Source of the DNA: 630D-37 sp037478835
GTDB taxonomy: Bacteria; Chloroflexota; Anaerolineae; Anaerolineales; Villigracilaceae
DNA: 64,000 bases
Direction of reading: 5' to 3'
Assembly: GCA_037478835.1 (NCBI GenBank)
Contig: JBBFLV010000004.1
Location: 124,001-188,000 of the forward strand
Below the pieces are notes generated by a model. It searched no databases. It saw only the letters and a program-made list of their open reading frames with translations, and was not told the DNA's origin. The first letter of the stretch is position 1, and each line of letters starts with the position of its first letter. Position numbers and translations under genes: made by a program. Shown piece after piece: positions 46,401 to 53,356 of this stretch.

Positions 46401-47072
46401 ATCGAGGAAGCGTTTTTGAAGCCGGTGATCAAGAGCCCGCGCGAGGTGCGCACGATCGTCATCCGCCCGGAGGACCTGCGGTATAAGATTTTCATGTGCC
46501 ACGAGGAGAAAGCTGCCTTGCGAGGCACGGCAGCGCTGGAATACATTCAGTGGGGCGAGCGGCAGGGTTATCACCTGCGGCCGAGTTGCCAAGGCAGGCC
46601 GAGGTGGTGGGATGTGGGGGTACGTAGAACGCCTGATCTCATTTCTCCCAGTAGTGTAAATGACATGTATCGTGCTTTCTTGAACGTACCCGGGGTATGG
46701 ATAGATAAGCGACTTTACGAAATCTATCAATCTCCCAAAACTGCAAAAAGTCTTGCTTTGAGTTTGAATTGCATCATAACAACCTTGTTTTTAGAGGTTG
46801 GTTCTAGAACAAGTTTGGGTGAAGGTTTACTAGATTTGACAGTGTACGAATTGGCGAATTCCTTAGTTGTAAATCCGCTCTTCATTGCTAATGAGCGCAT
46901 ATTTTCAAGGCCAATTATGCCTATTTTCGACGAAATCCACCAACCCGATCGTCGTGCGCTGGACGAGGTGGTGTTTGACGTGCTGGGCCTGACGGCGGGC
47001 GAGCGCGAGGCGGTCTATGAGGCGGTGGTCTCGTTGGTGCGGGCGCGGCTGGAGAAGGCGAAGTCGCTGTAG
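43416..47072 (+). CDS. Eco57I/type IIG-like N6-adenine DNA methyltransferase
   Basis: 1218-residue protein. The N-terminal 380 residues are helical with no clear nuclease motif recognised; motif I is CDPACGSGSFLVG (Asp445), motif IV is IGNPPYVRQ (Asn695), so it methylates adenine N6. A long coiled-coil insert (about 560-660) lies between them. The C-terminal part (about 830-1218) contains two target-recognition-like halves. Coding bases 46621-46920 are much AT-richer than the rest. ATG 43416 overlaps the end of a short upstream frame (ATGA). Relatives include PglX of BREX and DISARM methylases, but the partner genes of those systems are missing. Confidence 0.87.
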   Translation: MNLMSKISQYLQETAATQTVAPLQSLFRQVLRWDRAEGTKHTLKLGDPLPQAVIAEPVAKMNGLRLYLIRWPEGKLPGVTARRAVQRALAPLSTEHLVCYVTNDGSQLAFTWPRRLSNGKIELRTLPYEVGSPARTTLERLAELEFRLDELEHVTISTVLEKVQKAFSVEAVTERFFRDYQLVFDNLQKLLYDQRQDRKWAHDYALQLLNRLMFLYFIQRKRWFGDNPRFLYHFWTSYKRSQQEADSFFERWLKVLFFQAFNKRFHGGYHYFPEDIRNVLQMAPYLNGGLFRENDLDRKYPVHLPDAFFVTIFDSFNGSTPGFLERYNFTISESTPLDVEVAVDPEMIGKVYESLVNITTEGLTELDLRGSAGIFYTPRVEIDLMCRLALVDALSNHLGEENRSLLYDLVFATEPTEKEQADRAIRDRNLWPQLNDVLRKLTVCDPACGSGSFLVGMLLVLDDLQARANLQLGIEETAYERRRRIIGEQLYGVDVMDWAVHVAELRLWLQLVVETELHPGELILRPLLPNLSFKIRRGDSLVQEIGGLNFGLHRRHLDLPPALRGKLTQLKGKKLHFYYGEEGLQESALRQEELQIFREVLEQVIHQKQNELAKLQAKRRGLEVQGRFASMLEAPSVPERQPDWEAQIAEVQAAIERYRKAHAALSMQEVPFVWDIAFVEIFEGEAGGFDIVIGNPPYVRQERIAPPGEREEDYTPDAWRRLKAEYKEKLQRSVAMAWPQFFQYRAGSDKFRKPDGKSDLYVYFYFHGLSLLNERGSFCFITSNSWLDVGYGADLQEFLLKHGHIKLILDNERKRSFAQADVNTVIVLLGPAKEKPEDGAGKIARFVMFKAPFEAVMSAATFKQIEAVTDRARTETYRVTARSQKELLEEGTVREAEEEAEAAETARRSRQGDLHTMKPERYEAAKWGGKYLRAPDIFFTILEKGKGKLVRLGDIAEVRRGFTTGANEFFYLEPTGKPAPAGYLHVRNGAGWEGEIEEAFLKPVIKSPREVRTIVIRPEDLRYKIFMCHEEKAALRGTAALEYIQWGERQGYHLRPSCQGRPRWWDVGVRRTPDLISPSSVNDMYRAFLNVPGVWIDKRLYEIYQSPKTAKSLALSLNCIITTLFLEVGSRTSLGEGLLDLTVYELANSLVVNPLFIANERIFSRPIMPIFDEIHQPDRRALDEVVFDVLGLTAGEREAVYEAVVSLVRARLEKAKSL

Positions 47073-47082
47073 AGGGGGGCGG

Positions 47083-47711
47083 ATGGGATACGATCCGCAG
47101 CGGCACCATCGGCGGTCGATCCGGCTGAAGGGGTACGATTATCGCCGGCCTGGGGCGTATTTTGTGACGCTGGTGACGCAGGATCGGGAGTGGTTGTTCG
47201 GGGAGGTGGTGGAGGGGCAGGTGCGGTTGAGTGAGATGGGGAGGATTGTATGGGAGGAATGGTTTCGCTCGGCGGAAATTCGGGCGGAAATCGAATTGCG
47301 GGCGATGAATTTGTGGTAATGCCGAATCATATTCACGGGATCGTCTGGATTGTGGAGGTTGAAGGCGGGGCGACCGGCCGGTCGCCCCGCACGCCCGAAT
47401 TGCCGGCTCGGTGGTCGGAGGATCGGGAGGATTTTCCCTCGGAGGCGGATAAGATTTTTCTCTCTTCGGATCGATTGCCGGCGCTACCGCGCGGTCCGGC
47501 CAGTCGTTCGTTGTCCTCGTTCATTGCCGGATTCAAATCTGCGGTTACCAAGCGGATCAACGAGTGGCGCGGCACGCCGGGTGCGTCTGTTTGGCAGCGG
47601 AATTATTATGAGCGCATCCTGCGTGATGAGCGCGCTTTGGCGAGTGTGCGTCGGTATATTCGCGAGAACCCTCGGCGGTGGGAGGCGGATCGGGAGAGGG
47701 GGAATCAATAG
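47083..47711 (+). pseudogene. REP-associated tyrosine transposase, copy B, frameshifted
   Basis: Same protein as copy A with the middle preserved. The frame starting at ATG 47083 ends early at 47319 after RAEIELRAMNLW; the matching continuation DEFVVMPNHIHGIVW, which carries the HxH of the HUH site, is in the next frame, and then runs to 47711 through RNYYERILRDERALASVRRY. One missing base near 47305 (GCGAT in place of GCGGAT) explains the shift. It begins 10 bases after the methyltransferase stop. Sequencing error is possible but the gene is broken as given. Confidence 0.85.
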
Positions 47712-47854
47712 GACACGGATGAGCGCGGATGCTACGGATGGACACGGATTGATGGGGAATCCGGCGGAAAGCCAATCCATGGATTTGGCGCAAATATCCT
47801 GAATTTTTATAATATTTTTATGTAAATCCTGTAAATCTTGTCAATCCTGTCCAT
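47710..47854 (+). repeat. 3' repeat tail of transposase copy B
   Basis: 47710-47750 is the ACACGGATG-type repeat shared with copy A and with 33473-33513. Further on, 47824-47854 has three 10-base units of the form AAATCCTGTA, AAATCTTGTC, AATCCTGTCC. Confidence 0.7.
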
Positions 47855-47878
47855 CAGCCCCAAACATCGACGCAACGG

Positions 47879-47907
47879 TTGACGTTCACCGCTTTTCCTG
47901 CTATCAT
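47879..47907 (+). promoter_or_regulatory. Sigma-70 promoter of yvcK
   Basis: TTGACG (47879-47884) and TATCAT (47902-47907) with a 17-base spacer. The expected transcription start is 47914-47915, at the GTG start codon of yvcK, so the message would be leaderless. Confidence 0.65.
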
Positions 47908-47914
47908 CTCAGGC

Positions 47915-49231
47915 GTGCATTTCCGGAACATTCAGAAGCGACTGGACGAATTTTTGAGTTGGTTCCGCATCGGGCTGGGGATCAAACGTTGGCTGCTGGT
48001 CATCCTGATCGGCCTGACGCTGGTCAGCCTGGGGCTGGCCATGCTCTTACTGGATTTATACCGTGCTCCTTACAGTGAACCGCTGATCATAGACCTGCTT
48101 TCTCTGGCGGCCTTGCGCTTTTTGCCGCGTGCTTTGCGCGTGGCGACGTTTATCGGGGGCGGGTTGATCCTGCTCTCTTACGGTATTTGGGGGCTGAATC
48201 GCGCCTTGCTCCGTCCTTTTTTGCGACCCGGATCCAGGGTGGTGGATGAACTGGAGCGCTATCGGCGGCGCGAACAGGGGCCGCGTATCGTCGCCATCGG
48301 TGGCGGGCATGGACTTTCGACGTTGTTGCGCGGTTTGAAGGCTCATACCCATAACCTGACGGCGATCGTCACCGTGGCCGATGATGGCGGCTCTTCCGGT
48401 CGCTTGCGGGAAAGCTTCGGCATTCTGCCGCCGGGGGATATTCGGAACTGTTTGGCCGCGCTTTCCGATGACGAAGCGCTCCTGACGCAGCTTTTCCAGT
48501 ATCGCTTCAGCGGCGCGCCGGAACTGGATGGACACTCTTTCGGCAACCTGTTCATCACGGCACTGGCCGACCTGACCGGCTCGTTTGAAAAGGCGGTCGC
48601 CGAATCCGGGCGCGTCCTTTCGGTGCATGGGCGCGTGCTCCCCTCCACCATTCACAACGTGAAGCTGGTCGCCGATGTGGTTTTGCCGCATTCTTCGGCG
48701 GCCGTGCGCGTGGAAGGCGAAAGCAAGATTCCGCAGATCGCCGGGAAGGTGCGTCATCTTTGGCTGGAACCGAACAATCCACCGGCCTTCCCACCGGCGA
48801 TCAAAGCCATCCTTTCGGCCGATTTGATCGTCATTGGGCCGGGCAGCCTCTATACCAGCATCTTGCCCAACCTGCTGGTGCGGGAGATCCTCGAAGCGCT
48901 ACGCGCCGCGACGGCGCCGAGGGTCTATGTTTGTAACATTGCTACGCAAAGTGGGGAGACCGAGTTCTATACCTGTTCGGATCACGTGCGTGCCATCGAG
49001 CAGCATGTCGGCGAAGATTTCTTTGACGTGATCGTCTGCAACGATTTTTACGATCTGCCTTTGCCGCAGAATGCCCAATGGGTGGTGATGGATGAGCGGA
49101 GCCGTGCGGATAGTCGCGTGTACGCTGCCGATCTGGTCGATCGTGCCCAGCCCTGGCGGCACGATGCCCAAAAACTGGCACAGGTGATCATGGAGATTTA
49201 CCGCGAACGGACGGGCCCGCTGCGGGAGTGA
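47915..49231 (+). CDS. yvcK: YvcK/CofD-like gluconeogenesis factor family protein
   Basis: 438-residue protein: two N-terminal membrane helices (about 25-50 and 70-95), then the YvcK domain binding UDP-sugars: VAIGGGHGLSTLLRGLK, TVTVADDGGSSGRLR-like IVTVADDGGSSGRLRESF, PPGDIRNCLAAL, GHSFGNLFITAL and IGPGSLYTSILPNLLV. YvcK proteins influence carbon metabolism and cell-wall synthesis. I use GTG 47915; a TTG at 47879 would fall on the -35 element, and no ATG exists before the second half of the first helix. Convergent with the RsbU-like gene. Confidence 0.9.
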   Translation: MHFRNIQKRLDEFLSWFRIGLGIKRWLLVILIGLTLVSLGLAMLLLDLYRAPYSEPLIIDLLSLAALRFLPRALRVATFIGGGLILLSYGIWGLNRALLRPFLRPGSRVVDELERYRRREQGPRIVAIGGGHGLSTLLRGLKAHTHNLTAIVTVADDGGSSGRLRESFGILPPGDIRNCLAALSDDEALLTQLFQYRFSGAPELDGHSFGNLFITALADLTGSFEKAVAESGRVLSVHGRVLPSTIHNVKLVADVVLPHSSAAVRVEGESKIPQIAGKVRHLWLEPNNPPAFPPAIKAILSADLIVIGPGSLYTSILPNLLVREILEALRAATAPRVYVCNIATQSGETEFYTCSDHVRAIEQHVGEDFFDVIVCNDFYDLPLPQNAQWVVMDERSRADSRVYAADLVDRAQPWRHDAQKLAQVIMEIYRERTGPLRE

Positions 49232-49245
49232 TCCCGGCGCGGTGC

Positions 49246-52200
49246 CTAAGCGTCTTTGAGGGGAGGGTTTTCGCTCGAGGGCGTTCGCTTGACGACCAGC
49301 AAGGTTAGATCGTCGCTGAGCTGCGGGTCGGCGGTGAATTCTTGGATGGCTTTCTCCACAGAATGGACAATTTCCTGGGCACTTCGCCGAGCGTTTCGGC
49401 GCAGCAAGTCGCGCAATCGTTCTTCTCCAAACGGTTCATTCTGGTGTGAAAAGGCCTCGGTCACGCCGTCCGTATAAAAGAGCAGAATGTCGCCGGGGGC
49501 GAGGCGCACCGTCTTTTGCTCATAGGCACCATCTTCCTGGACTCCTAGCGCAATTCCCGTGCGCGTCAATGCCTGGATCGTTCCCGTTTCTGCCTGCCAC
49601 CAAAGCGGTGGATTGTGGCCGGCATTGGCATAGGTCAGAATGCCGGTGGAGCGGGTGAGCACGGCATAGACGGCGGTGACGAACATGCCCTGTTGGGCAT
49701 CTGGGAAGAGCAATTCGTTCACGCGCCGCAAGACCTCCGCCGGGGAAAAGGTTTGCAGGGTGGCAGCGCGCACCAGGGTGCGGGTGAGTGCCATGAAAAG
49801 CGCCGCCGGGACGCCTTTATCGGCCACATCGGCGATGAACAGGCCCAACCGATCGCCGGGGAGTTCGATCACATCGTAAAAATCACCGCCCACCTGACGG
49901 GCAGTATGCCAGCAGGCGGCCAGGTCCCATTCCGGGTAAGAGGGCAAAAATTCCGGCAGGAAGGTCTTTTGAATTTGGCGCGCCAGCTGCACTTCGGTTT
50001 CCAGGCGCTCCCGGCGCACCATCTCCTTTTGCAGCAGATCGTTCTGGATCGCCAGCGCGGCCTGTTGGGCAACGCCGTGCAGGATTTCCAGGCGACGGCG
50101 GCGGAAACGGCGACCGCCCGGCTGTTCTTCGGCCACGAGCACCCCGAAGAAAGCCTGCTTAATGCTCAGGGGAATGCCGATCAGCAGGGGAATCTCGCGC
50201 TGCAAGATGGGTGAATTCTCATCGTGCCAGGGCGGGGCGGTCTGTAGCCAGCTCTGTGCCCCTTTTGTTTCGAGCGCAGCGATTCGCAATTGACCGCTTT
50301 GGCGCACTTCATCCAGGAGCGGAAAATGCTTCTCCGGCAGCGGTTGAGAGAAGAGGGCTTGGATCGTCGCTTTTTCCAGTCCGTAGGCCTGGACGGGAAG
50401 GTAGTGATGGCTGATCTCATCCCAAAGGTAGAGGGCGCAGCGCTCCACGCCCACCAGGATCGGCAAAATGCGCACAATGGCGGCCAGGATTTCTTCCAGA
50501 TCGTTCAGGCTCACCACGGCCTGGGCGACCTGCAGCAAGGCGGCCGAAGCATAGGCCTGTTCCTGGGCGGCATCGTAGAGCCGGGCGTTCTCGATGGCGA
50601 CCGCCGAATAACCGGCAAAGGTGGTGACGATCGCCAGGGCTTCGTGGCCATAGCGACCTTGTTCGGGGTGTGCCAGGGTCAACACGCCGAACGGACGTTC
50701 GCCGATGCGCAGCGGTGCAGCAATCGAGGAATATTCCTGAGGAAAGCCGGCGGCGATTCCGGTAGCCCATAGGGGGTCTCGTGGTTTGCGGATGATGGCT
50801 TCTTCGGAGAGCAGCGCTTCGAGCAGAGCGCGTTGGGCCTGGGGATGTTGACGCACAGCCTGCTCTAACGCCTCCAGGCTCACCCCGTGGGCGATCACCG
50901 GCCGGAGCTCTCCCTCCTGGAGCAACCAGATGGCCGAAACCTGGCACGGGAGGGTGCGTTCGAGCTCGTTCAGCACGCTGTTCAACACCTCTTCCAGCCC
51001 GGTATTGGCCGAAAGCAGGACGGCCACCTCGCGCAAACTTTCGGCCACGCGCCGTCTCCATTGCTCGGAGCGATAGAGATCGGCATTGTGAATCGCCGCG
51101 GCGATGCTCCCGGCCACGGCCTCGAACATCAGGCGGTCCTCTTCGCTGAAGGCGTTCAGCCGGTTGGATTGAATATCCAGAATCCCGACCACGCGGCGGT
51201 TGTAGATCAACGGCACGCAGAGCTCGGAGCGTGTGTTGGCCGGCGGCCAGGGGGAGGGGCGATAGCGCGCATCTTTGGAAACATCATTGAGCAACACCGT
51301 TTTGCCATGCCGCGCCACCCAGGGAATGATCCCTTTGGGATCGTCGAGCGAAAGCGTATAGCCTACCAAAGCCTGGCTGCGTTTTCCGCTTCCGGCCTCG
51401 TATTGGATTTTGCGTCGGTTCGGGTGGACGGTGAACAGGTGGACGTAAGGGTAGCGAAAGCGGCGATGGATGCGATCGGCCACGTTTTGCAGTAGCGAGG
51501 CGATATCCAGGCTGGTGGTGGCCGCTTTGCTGATCTCGGCCACGAAGTTCAGCTGACGGGCACGGCGCTTCAGGTCGCTATAGAGATGCGCCGATTCAAT
51601 GGCGCGGGCGATCGTATCGGCCAGGGATTCGAGCACCAGCACATCGTTGGGGTGAAAGGCGTGTATCTGATTGCTCTGAATATCGAGAACGCCCAGCACG
51701 CGCCCTTCCACCTGGAGGGGGAAGACCGCTTCGGAGCGCGTTTCGGGCAAGCTGTCGATGTAGCGAAAGCGCGGTTCCCGGCTGACATCTTGGCAGATGA
51801 TGCGCTTCCCTTCCAAGGCGGCGGTGCCGATCAGCCCCTGTCCGAGGCGCACGCGCAAGGCCGGCGGCTGACGGGTTTCTCCTTCGCTGATGGCGCCGGC
51901 GCGATAGCTCAGGATGTCCGTCTCTGCCTCGCGGGTGAAGAGGGCAACATAGTAGTAGTGAAACGTATCGCGGATCTCACGCACCACGCGTTCGGCCAGA
52001 TCGTCCAGATCGCTGATGCGCGCCAACTGCGCCGTCACGCGGCGCACCAGGGTGAGCTGTTCGCGCCGGAATTGCTCGATCACCTCACGATGGGCGGCCA
52101 ACAGCCCCAACGCAGCGACATGAGCGATGCCTTCCAATAGAGCGATCTCTTGCTCGTGAAACGGTTTGGCGCGCCGTAGGCCGAGCACGCCGAAGATGTA

Positions 52201-52509
52201 GCCCCGATCGTGTACGGGCGTACAAACCCAATACTCGTTTTTCTCCTCTTCGAGCACCGTTTGCAGGGTGGAAAAGGCGCGCAACATCGGCTCCGTCTCC
52301 GGGCGCGGCGGGAAAAGAGTCTGTTCGTCGAGCGGTGCACGGAGCAGTGCTTCGTTGAGCCAAGCTTGCGCCTTTCCCCGGAGCAAACGGTTCATGGTTC
52401 CGAGGATGGTGTGATACTGTTGTTCCAGCCGAGGAAGACGTGCCAGCTTGGCCCCTAGTTCGACCATTTCCTGCCATTCGGCAGGAGAAGGATCGAGGGA
52501 ATACTTCAT
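49246..52509 (-). CDS. Multi-GAF PP2C-type (RsbU-like) serine phosphatase
   Basis: 1087-residue soluble protein. Residues about 20-830 contain five GAF-like domains; a coiled coil (LQKEMVRRERLETEVQLARQ) leads to a SpoIIE/RsbU phosphatase domain with QIQKTFLPEFLP, GGDFYDVIELPGDRLGLFIADVADKG, YANAGHNPP, LLFYTDGVTEAF and DDLTLLVVK, holding the metal-binding Asp residues. It would dephosphorylate the STAS antagonist encoded two genes upstream. The start overlaps the anti-sigma factor stop by 4 bases. Confidence 0.92.
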   Translation of the reverse strand: MKYSLDPSPAEWQEMVELGAKLARLPRLEQQYHTILGTMNRLLRGKAQAWLNEALLRAPLDEQTLFPPRPETEPMLRAFSTLQTVLEEEKNEYWVCTPVHDRGYIFGVLGLRRAKPFHEQEIALLEGIAHVAALGLLAAHREVIEQFRREQLTLVRRVTAQLARISDLDDLAERVVREIRDTFHYYYVALFTREAETDILSYRAGAISEGETRQPPALRVRLGQGLIGTAALEGKRIICQDVSREPRFRYIDSLPETRSEAVFPLQVEGRVLGVLDIQSNQIHAFHPNDVLVLESLADTIARAIESAHLYSDLKRRARQLNFVAEISKAATTSLDIASLLQNVADRIHRRFRYPYVHLFTVHPNRRKIQYEAGSGKRSQALVGYTLSLDDPKGIIPWVARHGKTVLLNDVSKDARYRPSPWPPANTRSELCVPLIYNRRVVGILDIQSNRLNAFSEEDRLMFEAVAGSIAAAIHNADLYRSEQWRRRVAESLREVAVLLSANTGLEEVLNSVLNELERTLPCQVSAIWLLQEGELRPVIAHGVSLEALEQAVRQHPQAQRALLEALLSEEAIIRKPRDPLWATGIAAGFPQEYSSIAAPLRIGERPFGVLTLAHPEQGRYGHEALAIVTTFAGYSAVAIENARLYDAAQEQAYASAALLQVAQAVVSLNDLEEILAAIVRILPILVGVERCALYLWDEISHHYLPVQAYGLEKATIQALFSQPLPEKHFPLLDEVRQSGQLRIAALETKGAQSWLQTAPPWHDENSPILQREIPLLIGIPLSIKQAFFGVLVAEEQPGGRRFRRRRLEILHGVAQQAALAIQNDLLQKEMVRRERLETEVQLARQIQKTFLPEFLPSYPEWDLAACWHTARQVGGDFYDVIELPGDRLGLFIADVADKGVPAALFMALTRTLVRAATLQTFSPAEVLRRVNELLFPDAQQGMFVTAVYAVLTRSTGILTYANAGHNPPLWWQAETGTIQALTRTGIALGVQEDGAYEQKTVRLAPGDILLFYTDGVTEAFSHQNEPFGEERLRDLLRRNARRSAQEIVHSVEKAIQEFTADPQLSDDLTLLVVKRTPSSENPPLKDA

Positions 52510-52931
52510 GCGTCTTTATCCCCGTATTTGATCAGAGTGAGGGTGTTTCCTCGTTCAGAGGAGGAATATTTCACTTCATCCATGAGCTGATGGATAAGGT
52601 AGACGCCTAACCCGCCGATTTTACGCTTGGAAAGCGGCGCATCAATATCGGGTTTGGAAACCTTTTCCATTTCAAACGAGCGCCCGGTATCCTGGATGGT
52701 GATCGAGAGTGCCTTTCCATCCCAATCTACCTGGATGTTGATCTCGCCGGCTTGGCCGCGGTAGGCGTGTTCGATGATGTTGGAGCAGGCCTCATCGGTG
52801 GCCATCTGGACGGCATAGATGGCGCGTGAAGAAAGGCCGGCGCGCTCTGCCGCCTGACCGACGAACGTGCGAATTTCGTCCAGGTGGTCAAAACGTGCCG
52901 GCCACGAACGATGCATCCGGAACGAACTCAT
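52506..52931 (-). CDS. RsbW-like anti-sigma factor / serine kinase
   Basis: 141-residue GHKL ATPase. Motifs: QMATDEACSNIIEHAYRG (N box), ITIQDTGRSFE (G1-like) and KIGGLGVYLIHQLMDEV (G2). Such proteins phosphorylate the STAS antagonist and bind a sigma factor. It lies between the STAS gene (15 bases) and the RsbU-like phosphatase (overlap), giving a complete V-W-U module. The target sigma factor is not adjacent. Confidence 0.9.
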   Translation of the reverse strand: MSSFRMHRSWPARFDHLDEIRTFVGQAAERAGLSSRAIYAVQMATDEACSNIIEHAYRGQAGEINIQVDWDGKALSITIQDTGRSFEMEKVSKPDIDAPLSKRKIGGLGVYLIHQLMDEVKYSSSERGNTLTLIKYGDKDA

Positions 52932-52946
52932 TGGGGGAACAGGCGT

Positions 52947-53282
52947 TTAGAAATAGCCAATGGCATCCGGAAGGTTATCAAAAGTCTTGAAAACCTTGGT
53001 GAAACCGGCCAGGTCCAGAGCCTCCAGCACCCGTTGAGGGACCAGCGCCAAAACAACCTCACCCCGATGGTAGCGGCGGCAGGTGCGCTGGGCGCTTAGC
53101 AGGACACGGAAGCCGGCACTGGACATGTATTCCACACCGCTCATATCGACCACAATTTTAAAACGACCGCGTCGCAATAGGTCCTCAAAAACCTCATTCA
53201 GATTAGGAGCGGTGGCGCTATCTACTCGCCCGGTGACGGTGACGAGAACGCAATGCTTGTATTCCTTGACGTTCACTTCCAT
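52947..53282 (-). CDS. STAS-domain anti-sigma factor antagonist (RsbV-like)
   Basis: 111-residue protein with KHCVLVTVTGRVDSATAPNLNE at the start and the phosphorylation loop MSGVEYMSSAGFRVLL (Ser pair near 53-55). AAGGAG lies seven bases upstream of ATG 53282. When unphosphorylated it should bind the RsbW-like kinase and release its partner. First gene of the partner-switching unit. Confidence 0.93.
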   Translation of the reverse strand: MEVNVKEYKHCVLVTVTGRVDSATAPNLNEVFEDLLRRGRFKIVVDMSGVEYMSSAGFRVLLSAQRTCRRYHRGEVVLALVPQRVLEALDLAGFTKVFKTFDNLPDAIGYF

Positions 53283-53356
53283 AGCAGTAACTCCTTTCTT
53301 TGATGTGGCTTGGATGGTATTGGTACAAGTATACTCCAGAAGGTCTGCTCTGATGG

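Noticed and set aside
44928..46730. 600-codon open frame opposite the methyltransferase
   Set aside because: Long antisense frame caused by codon bias; composition is His/Leu/Arg-rich and lacks any recognisable domain.
39830..47072. Complete DISARM or BREX system
   Set aside because: Only a helicase and a methyltransferase are present; DrmA/DrmB, PglZ, BrxC and similar required partners are missing.
47879..47884. TTG start codon for yvcK
   Set aside because: It coincides with the -35 hexamer of a well-spaced promoter.
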